DNA of 64,000 bases, taken from the NCBI RefSeq assembly GCF_018401815.1, contig NZ_JAGYKG010000001.1, positions 894,388 through 958,387 of the forward strand, given 5' to 3'. The stretch is from Nonlabens sp. (GTDB lineage Bacteria; Bacteroidota; Bacteroidia; Flavobacteriales; Flavobacteriaceae). This document shows positions 44,270 to 53,939 of this stretch, piece by piece; the stretch's first letter is position 1; every line of letters starts with the position of its first letter. The position numbers were made by a program, and so were the translations under genes. Under the pieces are notes generated by a model that saw nothing but the letters and a program-made list of their open reading frames with translations, did not search any database and was not told the DNA's origin.

Positions 44270-45301
44270 CTAGGAGTCAAGAACTTCGTTCAACCTATCT
44301 ACAACAGCTTTCACTTCTATGGTATTAGTGATGTGTTCGTAAGGCTTCACCTTTTTATTGCCAAAAATAGAAGTAGGCACTAATGGAAACTGCTCTCTAT
44401 CTACCCTTAGTTGGTTTTCCATAGGTTGTGCATAGGGCGCAAAGCCCGCATAAGGATGGGTATTTCCCCACAATGTAATTACAGGAATTCCATACAAAGC
44501 GGCGAGATGTCCGTTACCGCTGTCCATAGCAATCATGGCGTCTAGATTAGAAATCACGGCTAGTTCGTTTTTAAAATCTGTGGTGCTAGCGAGATTGATC
44601 ACGTTTTTATAAGAATTGGCGATCTCTTGTAATTGTTCTGTTTCTTTTTTCCCTCCACCGAAAAGTAAGATGCTCAAATGATCTTTTTTTGCTAGTTCTT
44701 CGACGATTTCTTTAGCCTTTTCTAGGGTAATTGATTTATTTTGATGTGCAGCAAAAGGCGCAAAACCTATACATTTAGAAGAATTAAGGCCTATTTGTTC
44801 CTGAATTTGAGGTGAAAGGCCCTGTTTAGGTAAGAACTCGGTTCCTTTTAATTCTATGTCAAAACCAAGGTCTCGCAGCACATCTGCATAGCGTTCTGTG
44901 TTGTGCTTTAAGGGCTGGAAAAAATTTGGGTCACTTATAAGTCGTTTCTTATCAGAGCGGCCTTTGTCGATTTTGGCTTTAGGAATTCCTTTAAGAAAAG
45001 CACCTAGTAGGTTACTGCGTAGCACATTGTGAAAATCGGCTATACCATGTATTTCAAGTGCTTTTATTTCTTTAGAAAGTTTATAAAGTCCAGAAATGCC
45101 TTTATGGACTCCATCCACATCTGCTTCTATACAACTACTATCAGAAAGCGGCTCTAGGATGGAACGGAACCTTTTTCGCGTAAGCGCTAGTATTTCAACA
45201 CTTGGGTAATCCCTTTTTAAAGCCAGTAAAACAGGGACGCACATCGCCACATCGCCCATAGCGCTTAGTCTGATGACAAGTATGCGTTGAGGTAGCGGCA
45301 T
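44270..45301 (-). CDS. glycosyltransferase family 9 (heptosyltransferase-like)
   Basis: This 343-residue enzyme resembles ADP-heptose:LPS heptosyltransferases of family GT9. Marks are the N-terminal RILVIRLSAMGDVAMCVP, the GFAPFAAHQNKSI turn and the C-terminal AMDSGNGHLAALYGIPVITLWG. It should add a sugar during lipopolysaccharide core assembly at the inner membrane. A strongly degenerate relative of the iterated palindrome at 45171-45186 encodes ALTRKR. It is 3 nt after DUF4254, so the two are coupled. Confidence 0.88.
   Translation of the reverse strand: MPLPQRILVIRLSAMGDVAMCVPVLLALKRDYPSVEILALTRKRFRSILEPLSDSSCIEADVDGVHKGISGLYKLSKEIKALEIHGIADFHNVLRSNLLGAFLKGIPKAKIDKGRSDKKRLISDPNFFQPLKHNTERYADVLRDLGFDIELKGTEFLPKQGLSPQIQEQIGLNSSKCIGFAPFAAHQNKSITLEKAKEIVEELAKKDHLSILLFGGGKKETEQLQEIANSYKNVINLASTTDFKNELAVISNLDAMIAMDSGNGHLAALYGIPVITLWGNTHPYAGFAPYAQPMENQLRVDREQFPLVPTSIFGNKKVKPYEHITNTIEVKAVVDRLNEVLDS
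45171..45186. repeat. possible degenerate iterated palindrome (three mismatches)
   Basis: CTTTTTCGCGTAAGCG in the GT9 gene, 13 of 16 bases match; it may be coincidence. Confidence 0.35.
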
Positions 45302-45304
45302 GAA

Positions 45305-45913
45305 TTATTTTAAAGCTCTGAGGACTGGGTTAAGTTCGTCATCATTGTACATTTTCATTTGCTTATACACTTTCATGTATTTGTTTCCTTTAGAGATATC
45401 TTCTAATAATTGATCAAGTGCGGTGGATAAATCAATGCGTTGCTCTAGAAGAATGTCCAGTTTCTTTTGACAGGCGTTGATATGTTCTGGTGAAGCATCG
45501 GTACGAGTTGCCTCTTCATTCATATGGTATATTTTCAATGCCAGTATAGACATGCGATCTACTGCCCATGCAGGACTTTCTGTATTGATCGTAGCCCCAT
45601 CTTTAATGGGTACATCGCTGTATTGATCTAGAAAATAACCATCCACAAATTCTACCATATCGGTGCGATCTTGATTGCTCGCGTCGATTTTTCTTTTAAG
45701 AGTCAGTGCGGCAACTGGATCAATTTGCGGATCTCTAATAATGTCTTCATAATGCCATTGAACGGTATCAATCCAGCATTTGCGATACAATAAATGCTCG
45801 ATAAGATGCGTATTGCGGTCGTAAGGATTTTCAAAACTCTGATCTACTGTGTTTACAACGTGGTATTTATCAATAACCGTTTGAAAAATTTTATTGGCTT
45901 TATCTGAAAACAT
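45305..45913 (-). CDS. DUF4254 domain-containing protein
   Basis: This 202-residue, mostly helical cytoplasmic protein matches DUF4254, which in Bacteroidota is commonly paired with a GT9 gene as here. Function is unknown. I start it at the ATG at 45913 (MFSDKANKIFQ). A longer frame would cover the -7 box at 45932-45939. The RNTHLIEHLLYRKCWIDTVQWHYEDI block is the most distinctive part. Confidence 0.85.
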   Translation of the reverse strand: MFSDKANKIFQTVIDKYHVVNTVDQSFENPYDRNTHLIEHLLYRKCWIDTVQWHYEDIIRDPQIDPVAALTLKRKIDASNQDRTDMVEFVDGYFLDQYSDVPIKDGATINTESPAWAVDRMSILALKIYHMNEEATRTDASPEHINACQKKLDILLEQRIDLSTALDQLLEDISKGNKYMKVYKQMKMYNDDELNPVLRALK

Positions 45914-45931
45914 AATTATGATTTTATAATG

Positions 45932-45939
45932 CAAATATA
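45932..45939 (-). promoter_or_regulatory. -7 box for DUF4254-GT9
   Basis: TATATTTG on the minus strand, 18 nt before the ATG. Confidence 0.55.
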
Positions 45940-45955
45940 AAGATTTACAAGCGCT

Positions 45956-46852
45956 CTAGAATTTAAGAAAAAAGAGAATCAACATGCTGATAAGCGGAAT
46001 CCATAAAAGAGTCTCTTTAATGATCTTATCGTCAGTTTCTTGTATAAACCTAGCTGTAAATATAGCTATGACTGGTAGTACAAATAACGCGATACCTTCG
46101 ATCACTAAAAATACAGATCCACAAACACCGGCAAAGCCTAATATAGAAAATCGCGATCGCGCACTTAATGAAATGTTGGGAAAACCCAGTAATATTGCTG
46201 CCGAAAAAAGAAAGCCAACGGACCCAAAAATTAAAGAAACGATTGCAGACAGCGACCATTCATTAGTCAAGTAATCAAAGGTATAATCAAAGCCTTCCAG
46301 TATTTTTAAAAGGGAATCAGTTCCAGTATATAAGTCAAGAGTAAAAGTGAGTAATCCCACCCCACTAATAGCAATTAAAGGAACCGTCCAGTATTTTATA
46401 TTAGTAAAAGCATAAAGAATAATACTTATAAAAACAATTAAGATCAATAAGAACGTCCACGAATAAAATAGCGCAGCAGTGGCGATCCAAAAAGAAGCAT
46501 CAAATATTTTTTTTATGAGACCCAGTCCACTACGCATACTGAGTAAGCTTCTCAAAGCGAGAAGAAATAATAAATAAGCAGTAAAAACCTCTATACTAGC
46601 CGAATATAAAGCTGCTATAATAAGTAAACAGCTGTGAATCCATATGGAATAAGAGTTGTTTTGAGTGAGTTCATTTTGCAGAGTGGTAAATTGGAAAAGC
46701 GCTATAGATCCTAAAGCCACCATAGGAATCCATATCACACTCCAACCTAAATCGGGTTGCTGGACCAAAAAATACCCAAGCAGGAGCCCTACCATCAAAA
46801 AAGTGATGATGAAATGAATGGGTCTACTGGTTTTAAAAAAACTGGTAAGCAT
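45956..46852 (-). CDS. DUF6427 family integral membrane protein
   Basis: This 298-residue protein has about eight to nine hydrophobic segments and few charged loops. Its N-terminus (MLTSFFKTSRPIHFIITFL) is typical of the flavobacterial DUF6427 family. Function unknown. It is divergent from the DUF6341 gene, with only 46 nt between start codons. A family-conserved Arg-Pro pair sits just before the first helix. Confidence 0.8.
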   Translation of the reverse strand: MLTSFFKTSRPIHFIITFLMVGLLLGYFLVQQPDLGWSVIWIPMVALGSIALFQFTTLQNELTQNNSYSIWIHSCLLIIAALYSASIEVFTAYLLFLLALRSLLSMRSGLGLIKKIFDASFWIATAALFYSWTFLLILIVFISIILYAFTNIKYWTVPLIAISGVGLLTFTLDLYTGTDSLLKILEGFDYTFDYLTNEWSLSAIVSLIFGSVGFLFSAAILLGFPNISLSARSRFSILGFAGVCGSVFLVIEGIALFVLPVIAIFTARFIQETDDKIIKETLLWIPLISMLILFFLKF

Positions 46853-46865
46853 AGAGATTTTTGAC

Positions 46866-46873
46866 TATTTTTG
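46866..46873 (+). promoter_or_regulatory. -7 box for the DUF6341 gene
   Basis: TATTTTTG, 25 nt before the ATG. Confidence 0.55.
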
Positions 46874-46898
46874 CAGTCGCAACAAGCAATTTACAGAA

Positions 46899-47120
46899 AT
46901 GGAAACTTTATTAGACGCAATAGTAAGCTTATTTGAACTTATCTTAATTCCTTTTGATGCTCTGAGAGCATTAGAGACTGAAAGTTGGTTTGCAGCAAAT
47001 GCTATATCATGGATCGCAATTCTTATCCTAGTGGCAGCTGTTGTTTACTGGATGTTACAACTTAAAGAGTACGATAAGGATGAGGATAAAACTCAAACGG
47101 GTCACTCTTTCTTAGGTTAA
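46899..47120 (+). CDS. DUF6341 family small membrane protein
   Basis: This 73-residue protein has a membrane helix at about residues 33-53 after an amphipathic N-terminus (METLLDAIVSLFELILIPF). A charged tail (KEYDKDEDKTQTGHSFLG) follows. It matches the small flavobacterial DUF6341 family, often beside DUF6427 and purD; function unknown. A longer frame starting at 46818 would include the promoter, so I use the ATG at 46899. Confidence 0.8.
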   Translation: METLLDAIVSLFELILIPFDALRALETESWFAANAISWIAILILVAAVVYWMLQLKEYDKDEDKTQTGHSFLG

Positions 47121-47131
47121 TCACTTACTTG

Positions 47132-48400
47132 TTAAAGGTCAAAACCTATATCTTTACGATAATAGATCTTATCAAAATGTAGTTTTTCTACATTTTGGTA
47201 GGATTTTTTTAGTGCCTGTTTGAAATCATTTCCGTAGCTAGTTACCGCCATAACGCGCCCACCATTAGTTATCACCTTACCTTCTTTTAGAGCCGTACCC
47301 GCATGAAAGACGATGCTGTCCTCTACATTTTCTAAGCCTGAAATTTCCATTCCTTTTTCGTAGTTTTCTGGGTAGCCACCCGCTACACACATTACTGTGG
47401 TGGCACTTCTAGAATCTATGGTTAGCTTTTCTTTGTGTAGTTCCGCTTTCGCGAAAGCATGCAAATGAGCCAGTAAATCACTAGATATACGAGGCAAGAC
47501 GACTTCGGTCTCTGGATCACCCATTCTTACATTATACTCGATGACTTCAGGCGCTCCATTTACGATCATTAAACCTATAAACACAAAACCTTTGTAAATA
47601 AGATTTTCTTTTGCAAAACCCTCAATAGTAGGTTGTATCACAAGATCTTCTATTTTTTGCATCAACTCATCGTTTGCAAAAGGAACCGGAGAGACGGCGC
47701 CCATACCCCCAGTATTCAGTCCTGTGTCGCCTTCTCCTATACGTTTGTAATCTTTTGCGGTAGGCATCACTTTATAAGAGTTACCGTCGGTCATGACAAA
47801 AACACTCATTTCAATTCCATCTAGAAATTCTTCTATGACTACTTTATTAGATGCAGCACCAAATTTCCCGCCTACTAGCATTTCCTTAAGAGATTCTTTT
47901 GCTTCTTCAGCTTGCGGGATGATAAGTACTCCTTTACCTCCAGCAAGTCCATCTGCTTTAAGTACGTAGGGGGGGTTCAAGCTATCTATAAAAGATATTC
48001 CTTCTTTTAAGGTTTCTTTTGTAAAACTTTGATAAGCTGCTGTAGGTATGTTGTTGCGCAGCATAAATTCTTTTGCAAATTCTTTAGAACCTTCTAGAAC
48101 TGCAGCTTGTTTGGAGGGGCCTATAACATTGACATGTTGTAACTCCTCTGTTTGGAAATAATCGTAAATACCTTCTACAAGAGGCGCTTCTGGACCTACG
48201 ATAACCATAGAAATATCATTCTCAATGACAAAGGATTTGATTGCAGGAAAGTCGGTAATTCCGAGATCTACATTTGTTGCAATTTCATGAGTTCCAGCAT
48301 TTCCTGGAGCGACAAATAACTTGGTAAGAAGAGGACTTTTAATAATCGAGTATGCAAAAGCGTGCTCGCGGCCACCGCTTCCTAAAATGAGAACATTCAT
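47132..48400 (-). CDS. purD: phosphoribosylamine-glycine ligase
   Basis: This 422-residue ATP-grasp enzyme joins glycine to phosphoribosylamine in de novo purine synthesis. Marks are MNVLILGSGGREHAFAY, the VLKADGLAGGKGVLI ATP-grasp loop, and GGMGAVSPVP with VIEYNVRMGDPE. Length is normal. It is transcribed alone with its own promoter. A palindrome copy with one edge mismatch encodes LHAFAKAELHKEKL. Confidence 0.97.
   Translation of the reverse strand: MNVLILGSGGREHAFAYSIIKSPLLTKLFVAPGNAGTHEIATNVDLGITDFPAIKSFVIENDISMVIVGPEAPLVEGIYDYFQTEELQHVNVIGPSKQAAVLEGSKEFAKEFMLRNNIPTAAYQSFTKETLKEGISFIDSLNPPYVLKADGLAGGKGVLIIPQAEEAKESLKEMLVGGKFGAASNKVVIEEFLDGIEMSVFVMTDGNSYKVMPTAKDYKRIGEGDTGLNTGGMGAVSPVPFANDELMQKIEDLVIQPTIEGFAKENLIYKGFVFIGLMIVNGAPEVIEYNVRMGDPETEVVLPRISSDLLAHLHAFAKAELHKEKLTIDSRSATTVMCVAGGYPENYEKGMEISGLENVEDSIVFHAGTALKEGKVITNGGRVMAVTSYGNDFKQALKKSYQNVEKLHFDKIYYRKDIGFDL
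47444..47459. repeat. iterated palindrome copy 12 (edge mismatch)
   Basis: CGCTTTCGCGAAAGCA in purD; the 14-nt core is perfect. Read as AFAKA. Confidence 0.93.
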
Positions 48401-48419
48401 AGGTTGTGTTTATAGAATG

Positions 48420-48427
48420 CAAAAATA
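48420..48427 (-). promoter_or_regulatory. -7 box for purD
   Basis: TATTTTTG on the minus strand, 19 nt before the purD ATG. Confidence 0.5.
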
Positions 48428-48683
48428 AGTTTTTGTCAAACTGAATAGCAAAGATGCAGCATACTTTATTCAAGAGTTATAGTAATGATATGAATGTAGT
48501 CGGAGAATAAAGGTATCTTCCATAAAGTTCAGGGTTCTAAAAACTCAAAAACCCTGCGGGAGTTCTTAGATGTGGTTCAGTTGTTCGGATATTAGAAAAA
48601 TTTGGTATGCGTTTGAATGGGAAATCTAAGAGCGCATCATATCTTGGTCTAAATAAACGATCTTTGATTCAAAACTATATCAA

Positions 48684-49970
48684 TTGCCTCTACAACTCTT
48701 CGATACCACATTAAAACTACAAGGTTTTGAGATCGACAAGGCTCGTGCCGAGTTTGATGTATTAGATTTAGGCGGTATAGAAAACCGCCAACAAGCTCTA
48801 GTAAAATACCATTTTACCAACAATCATTTTTACAATAGCCTTGTAACTGATCAATCAGTTTCTTGGGAAGAATTACCTGTTTTAACCAAACAAAATTTAC
48901 AGCAAGCCTTACACAAGCGACTGAGTAAAGGCTTTACCACAAAAAACATCTTTAAAGGCAAAACAAGTGGTTCCAGCGGTCACCCTTTTACTTTTGGTAA
49001 AGATAACTATGCCCATGCCATGACTTGGGCAGCTTTTCATAAGGCCTATAGCCAACATGGAATTGACCTAAACACTTCATTACAAGCACGTTTTTACGGA
49101 ATTCCACTAACAGGAAAAGCAAGGTATGTAGAGCTTGTTAAAGACTTTTTGAGTTATCGCAAACGCTTTCCTATTTTTAATATGAATGAGGAAGTCCTGC
49201 AAGGCTTTGTCCAAGTGTTCTCAAAAAATGACTTTGAATACATCAATGGGTATACCAGCAGTATTGTGTTACTGGCAAAATACTGCCAAAGTAAAAATAT
49301 AGTTCTCAAAAGTAGTTGCCCAACACTCAAAATAGGCATCGTCACCAGTGAAATGCTCTTTCCAGACGATCGCTTGCTATTAGAAAAATGGCTGGGAATT
49401 CCAATATTTAATGAATACGGAGCAAGTGAAGTAGGATTGATTGCCATGCAAAATACCCGTGGAGATTTTGAAATTAACCAACAGAATCTTTATGTTGAAG
49501 TAGTAAATGAAGAGAACAGGCAAGTTGCTGATGGAGAAATAGGCAGAATTCTAGTCACGGATCTGTACAACAAAGCATGCCCTATGATACGTTATGAAAT
49601 AGGAGATTTGGGTAGTTTAAAAACGCTAGATAATGGAACACGAGTTTTAAAAGACTTGCAAGGACGTACCAGCGACGTCGCTTTATTACCCAGTGGTAAA
49701 GTAGTTCCTGGCCTGACTTTTTATTATGTGACTAAAGCCATCATTAAAGAAGATTTGGATATTCTTGAATTTATAGTCGTCCAGAAACAACCTGCTTTTT
49801 TTGAAATTCAATATGTAAGTAAAAGCGATATGAATGCAGGAATTAAAAAGAACATTCAAAAAGCCATGGATGACTATTTAGAACCCGGATTATCATTAGA
49901 GTTCACAAAACTAGAAGTTCTCGACAGGAGTAAACGCGGGAAATTGAAGCAGTTTATGAGTGAGGCCTAA
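48684..49970 (+). CDS. CapK/PaaK-like adenylate-forming enzyme
   Basis: This 428-residue protein resembles the phenylacetate-CoA ligase/CapK family often found in capsule loci. The AMP-binding loop is KTSGSSGHPFTFGK at about residues 93-106. NEYGASEVG and YEIGDLGSL follow in the order expected for the superfamily. The substrate is unknown. No ATG lies near the expected N-terminus. The best start is a TTG at 48684 giving MPLQLFDTTLKLQGFEIDKA, which matches the typical beginning of the family. The frame is open upstream only to a stop at 48654. Its 3' end overlaps the convergent GT2 gene by 17 nt. Confidence 0.82.
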   Translation: MPLQLFDTTLKLQGFEIDKARAEFDVLDLGGIENRQQALVKYHFTNNHFYNSLVTDQSVSWEELPVLTKQNLQQALHKRLSKGFTTKNIFKGKTSGSSGHPFTFGKDNYAHAMTWAAFHKAYSQHGIDLNTSLQARFYGIPLTGKARYVELVKDFLSYRKRFPIFNMNEEVLQGFVQVFSKNDFEYINGYTSSIVLLAKYCQSKNIVLKSSCPTLKIGIVTSEMLFPDDRLLLEKWLGIPIFNEYGASEVGLIAMQNTRGDFEINQQNLYVEVVNEENRQVADGEIGRILVTDLYNKACPMIRYEIGDLGSLKTLDNGTRVLKDLQGRTSDVALLPSGKVVPGLTFYYVTKAIIKEDLDILEFIVVQKQPAFFEIQYVSKSDMNAGIKKNIQKAMDDYLEPGLSLEFTKLEVLDRSKRGKLKQFMSEA

Positions 49971-50742
49971 GCTTGAGTTTCATGCTTCCCTTTACATAGA
50001 ACTGTTCATAAAAAAAGCGGCACAGCATCCAACTACTTTTTAGGCTAGAATATCCCAAATGTTTCTTGTAAACCGCGTAATTAAAGGGAATCAAATTAAG
50101 TTTGTTAGAAGATAACCCATCATCTGTTAGTCGGTAACTGGCAACAGGTTCTTGAATTCCTATGGCAACACCTGCATGTTGAATCACGTCTAGCCACATG
50201 GCCCAATCTTGTCGTTTACGCAAGGCTGGCATATAGAATTTACCTAGTTTTTTTGCGTTATAAATTCCAGTAAGGTTCCCTAGGTAATTAGCTTTTAAGA
50301 GTTTTTGAAACGTCAATTTTTCAAAGGCTTTATGAATAAAGTCGGGTTGCTCTGGGGAGGATTTAAAAATTTCATAAGCACCATAACAACAAGAAGCCTT
50401 ATGCTTTTTCATCGCATATAGCTGCACTTCTAGTTTATGAGGCTTCCATAAATCGTCTGCATCTAGGAAGGCTATATAGGTGCCGGTTGCGGCTTCTATT
50501 CCTTTGTTGCGGGTGGTTCCAGCGCCAGAGTTTGAAGCATTTTTTAAGATGACAAAAGTGAGTTCTAAAGAAGTGTTTTTCGCTGCATAGGCTTTCGCGA
50601 AAGCGTAACTAGCATCAGTACTGCCATCATCTACAACAATGACTTCTAAGGGTCGATGCGTTTGTGCTAAAAGGCTGTCCAAGGATTCTTCAAGCGTTGT
50701 AAGGCTATTAAACGTAGGCGTTATGATAGAAACCAGGCTCAT
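49954..50742 (-). CDS. glycosyltransferase family 2
   Basis: This 262-residue GT-A-fold enzyme has the N-terminal VSIITPTFNS, the nucleotide-sugar motif VDDGSTDAS and the DADD metal site. The GAGTTRNKGIEAATG block confirms the fold. It probably adds a sugar to a lipid-linked surface polysaccharide repeat unit. It follows the polyprenyl phosphotransferase gene with no gap. A palindrome copy encodes YAFAKAYAAK after the DDGSTD motif. Confidence 0.9.
   Translation of the reverse strand: MSLVSIITPTFNSLTTLEESLDSLLAQTHRPLEVIVVDDGSTDASYAFAKAYAAKNTSLELTFVILKNASNSGAGTTRNKGIEAATGTYIAFLDADDLWKPHKLEVQLYAMKKHKASCCYGAYEIFKSSPEQPDFIHKAFEKLTFQKLLKANYLGNLTGIYNAKKLGKFYMPALRKRQDWAMWLDVIQHAGVAIGIQEPVASYRLTDDGLSSNKLNLIPFNYAVYKKHLGYSSLKSSWMLCRFFYEQFYVKGSMKLKLRPHS
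50590..50605. repeat. iterated palindrome copy 13 (edge mismatch)
   Basis: GGCTTTCGCGAAAGCG in the GT2 gene; the 14-nt core is perfect. Read as AFAKA. Confidence 0.93.
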
Positions 50743-52134
50743 TTAGTAGGCCTTTTCTTCACCCTGAAACACATTGGCAATGGTCTTGAAAATGATTCTT
50801 ATATCTAAAGCGATGTTCCAATTTTCGATGTAATAAATATCATTGCGTACACGGCCTTTGATGTCTTCTTCTGTTTCTACTTCGCCTCGGTAACCACTTA
50901 CTTGAGCAAGTCCCGTAATACCAGGTTTTACAAAGTGACGTACCATAAATTTATCAATCCGCTCAGCATACATATGCGTGTGACTCACCATATGCGGTCG
51001 CGGTCCTACCACACTCATATCTCCTAAAAGCACATTGAAAAATTGCGGCAATTCATCAACACTAGTCTTGCGTAAAAACCGGCCTATCTTGGTAATTCTA
51101 TGGTCACCTCGCTTGACTTGATGCAAGTGCGCGGTGGTATTAGGAACCATAGAACGAAACTTAAAACAAGTGAACTCTTTGTAGTCCAATCCATTGCGAG
51201 GTTGTTTAAAAAAAACAGGACCTTTAGATTCCATCTTTATAATGATAGCTACCAAAGGAGTAAGCCAAGACAACACACAAGTAATTACGAATAAAGAGAA
51301 TACAATATCAAAGGTTCTTTTTGCAAACTTATGAGCGATATCATCCAGTGGGATTTCTCTTAAAGATAGTACAGGGGTTAAACCGTAATAGTCGTATTGT
51401 AGATGCTTAGAGAGTACCGCTGCTGTATCAGGAATGAATTTAAGTGTCCTTAAATTATTGTCTGCAAAATCGGTAAGGGCTAAGAGCTGTTCGTTACTTA
51501 ATTCGGTAACAGAGCAAAAAATTTCATCTATTTTCTCTTGAATTACCCAATTCTTAAATTCAGATAGAGAAAAGGAACTAGTAGTGACGTCTATTAAATT
51601 TTTAGAACGGTAGCCGAGGTCTGTATGTGTTTTGAAAAAATCAAGGAGTTGCTGCGTGTCTTTGTTTTTACCCAAAATCACCACATTTCTATAATTACCT
51701 CCTAGCGCCTTGCGATAGTTTTTAAGTATAAAAAATAAGGATATTTTTACTAAGGAAATACCCATAACAGTAGCCCCTATATAATTGAAAATATAGGTAG
51801 ATGCTCTGTTCAATTCATAGTAGTAGCCGAAAAATGCAAATACCATAAATGCAAAAAATACAGACTGCTTAGCTAGACGGGACAGTAAAGTCATGAATTT
51901 TGTGTTCCTGCGTATTCTATAAAAATCCAGTTGCATGGAGACAATTACCCAACAAATACCTATAAAAATACTATAGGTAAGTAAGTCAAAACTTTCTTTG
52001 AAAAAATAAGACGCAGCAAAAATGATAAGACTCAAATCTACTAGGTAGGAAATGGGTCGTATAAAACCAGAAAAACGGCCATTGCGATAGGCGATACTAT
52101 CTGCGGATATGTTTTGTAAAGTCTTTGTGGTCAC
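50743..52134 (-). CDS. polyprenyl glycosylphosphotransferase (WcaJ-like)
   Basis: This 463-residue membrane enzyme starts polysaccharide repeat units by moving a sugar-1-phosphate to undecaprenyl phosphate. About four N-terminal membrane helices, a Rossmann-like central part ([18 protein letters not shown]) and a fifth helix precede the sugar-transferase domain. That domain shows [24 protein letters not shown] and [21 protein letters not shown]. The start overlaps the end of the upstream UDP-glucuronate decarboxylase gene by 38 nt, although a later start is possible. Confidence 0.92.
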   Translation of the reverse strand: MTTKTLQNISADSIAYRNGRFSGFIRPISYLVDLSLIIFAASYFFKESFDLLTYSIFIGICWVIVSMQLDFYRIRRNTKFMTLLSRLAKQSVFFAFMVFAFFGYYYELNRASTYIFNYIGATVMGISLVKISLFFILKNYRKALGGNYRNVVILGKNKDTQQLLDFFKTHTDLGYRSKNLIDVTTSSFSLSEFKNWVIQEKIDEIFCSVTELSNEQLLALTDFADNNLRTLKFIPDTAAVLSKHLQYDYYGLTPVLSLREIPLDDIAHKFAKRTFDIVFSLFVITCVLSWLTPLVAIIIKMESKGPVFFKQPRNGLDYKEFTCFKFRSMVPNTTAHLHQVKRGDHRITKIGRFLRKTSVDELPQFFNVLLGDMSVVGPRPHMVSHTHMYAERIDKFMVRHFVKPGITGLAQVSGYRGEVETEEDIKGRVRNDIYYIENWNIALDIRIIFKTIANVFQGEEKAY

Positions 52135-53086
52135 GTTTGTTTAAATCTTCTCTAGAAAGTGATTTGAAATAGTCATAAGTTAATTTCATTCCCTCTTCAC
52201 GACCTACTTTAGGTTCCCAATCGAGGATTTTTTTAGCAAGTGAAATATCTGGACGTCTTTTCAATGGATCGTCTTGTGGAAGATCTCTATAGACTACTTT
52301 CTGGTCGGTTCCTGTAAGTGCAATAATTTCTTCAGCAAAATCTCTTATGGTGATTTCATTAGGGTTCCCAATATTTACTGGGTCTGAATAATCACTAAGC
52401 AATAATCTATAAATTCCTTCTATTTGATCGTCCACATAACAGAACGATCTTGTTTGTGATCCATCACCAAAAACAGTAATATCTTCTCCTCTCAGTGCCT
52501 GACCCATAAAAGCGGGAATCACACGACCATCATTGAGTCGCATTCTCGGTCCATAAGTGTTAAAAATACGCACGATGCGAGTTTCTAGCCCATGAAATCT
52601 GTGGTAAGCCATGGTTAAGGATTCTTGAAAACGCTTTGCCTCATCATAAACGCCTCGAGGCCCTATGGTATTTACATTACCATAATAACTTTCATCTTGA
52701 GGGTGTACTAAAGGATCACCGTAAATCTCACTTGTAGAAGCGATAAGTAGTCGGGCATTTTTTGCTTTTGCCAGACCTAAAAGGTTATGCGTTCCTAGAG
52801 AACCTACTTTTAAGGTTTGTATAGGAATCTTTAAATAGTCTATGGGACTTGCTGGGCTCGCAAAGTGTAAAATATAATCTAGATCTCCAGCTACATGCAC
52901 ATAATTAGAGACATCGTGGTGGTAAAATTCAAAATCTTCATAAGGGAACAGGTGTTCGATATTCTTAAGATCGCCCGTGATCAAGTTATCCATTGCTATC
53001 ACTCGGTAGCCTTCTTTTATAAAACGATCGCAAAGGTGCGAACCTAAAAACCCTGCAGCACCAGTAATAAGAACTCTTTTTTTCAT
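52097..53086 (-). CDS. UDP-glucuronate decarboxylase (UXS) family NAD-dependent epimerase
   Basis: This 329-residue short-chain dehydrogenase-fold enzyme carries the NAD motif [12 protein letters not shown] and the [13 protein letters not shown] signature. The catalytic YDEAK and the [10 protein letters not shown] block follow. The sequence is closest to UDP-glucuronate decarboxylases that make UDP-xylose for polysaccharide synthesis. It is the first gene of the minus-strand polysaccharide transcript with the sugar transferase and GT2 genes. Confidence 0.92.
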   Translation of the reverse strand: MKKRVLITGAAGFLGSHLCDRFIKEGYRVIAMDNLITGDLKNIEHLFPYEDFEFYHHDVSNYVHVAGDLDYILHFASPASPIDYLKIPIQTLKVGSLGTHNLLGLAKAKNARLLIASTSEIYGDPLVHPQDESYYGNVNTIGPRGVYDEAKRFQESLTMAYHRFHGLETRIVRIFNTYGPRMRLNDGRVIPAFMGQALRGEDITVFGDGSQTRSFCYVDDQIEGIYRLLLSDYSDPVNIGNPNEITIRDFAEEIIALTGTDQKVVYRDLPQDDPLKRRPDISLAKKILDWEPKVGREEGMKLTYDYFKSLSREDLNKRDHKDFTKHIRR

Positions 53087-53113
53087 GTAAAACGCAGATC
53101 AGTTATTAGTGTT

Positions 53114-53121
53114 CAAAGATA
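53114..53121 (-). promoter_or_regulatory. -7 box for the polysaccharide transcript
   Basis: TATCTTTG on the minus strand, 27 nt before the decarboxylase ATG. Confidence 0.55.
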
Positions 53122-53174
53122 GGAAAATTGAACGCGTGCTGACCCAGCTTTATTGAGAACAGCTAAACAAGTTT

Positions 53175-53825
53175 TTAGATTACCGCATTCCCAAAAATAA
53201 ATGGATTGGGATCGAGAATAATCTTCTTATAATTTTCTAGCTCTTCTGTTGCAGCAACACCTGGGAAGTCTCCTTTATAAGTTTTCATATCGGTCATGAT
53301 TTGAAAGTGCAGGTGTGGAGAATAACCACCGTTTTCTTCTGGTTTTCCTAGGTGTGCTATGATCTCGCTTTCGCGAAAGCGGAGTCCCACAGACCACTTT
53401 TTCATATCACTTATAGAGAGGTGGCCATAAAGGGAATAGATTTTTTTAGCCTTGAAATCGTGTTCCAAAATTAAGGTAGGACCGTAATTGCCTGGGTCGT
53501 CGTTGTGAGCAAAACTGTGTACAATGCCATCCATAAATGCGTGAACGCTGGTCCCTGCAGGAGCCCAAAGATCCATACCCATATGAACATCTCGTACCAC
53601 GCCAGACTGAAATCGAGCCGATTTTCTATACAAAGCACGCTGTTCTAAGTAACCACCGTGAGCCACATATTTACCAGTACGATCCCGTTGTTCTTGCAGG
53701 TACTTTTCAAAAACAGGAATGTCACTCACCTCATTCTCATCCCAAAAGGAATTTGCAACCGACAGGTTGATAGGGAAATAGTCCTCTGAACTGTATTTGG
53801 GATCGATAAGCTGTTTAAATGTCAT
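53175..53825 (-). CDS. M23 family peptidase, possibly cytoplasmic or leaderless
   Basis: This 216-residue protein has the M23 metal ligands HMGMD and HLHFQ, with YGHLS between them. I start it at the ATG at 53825 (MTFKQLIDPKYSS), which gives no signal peptide. A longer frame from 53876 starts [16 protein letters not shown], which looks weaker as an export signal. Its cell location is therefore uncertain. The palindrome copy here lies in the third frame (VGLRFRESEI), inside the catalytic domain. Confidence 0.82.
   Translation of the reverse strand: MTFKQLIDPKYSSEDYFPINLSVANSFWDENEVSDIPVFEKYLQEQRDRTGKYVAHGGYLEQRALYRKSARFQSGVVRDVHMGMDLWAPAGTSVHAFMDGIVHSFAHNDDPGNYGPTLILEHDFKAKKIYSLYGHLSISDMKKWSVGLRFRESEIIAHLGKPEENGGYSPHLHFQIMTDMKTYKGDFPGVAATEELENYKKIILDPNPFIFGNAVI
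53366..53381. repeat. iterated palindrome copy 14
   Basis: Perfect CGCTTTCGCGAAAGCG in the M23 peptidase gene, read in the third frame as RFRES. Confidence 0.95.
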
Positions 53826-53939
53826 GATAATGAATGCTTCAATTTTATAGCAATTTAATGAAATACCTAGCTTCATATTGCCGATAAGTGCTTTAAATCC
53901 TCAATAAATTGGCGTATTTTTAAACCAAAGAAATTTGAT

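Noticed and set aside
45171..45186. Full member of the iterated palindrome family
   Set aside because: Three mismatches break the symmetry. It is listed only as a possible degenerate relative.
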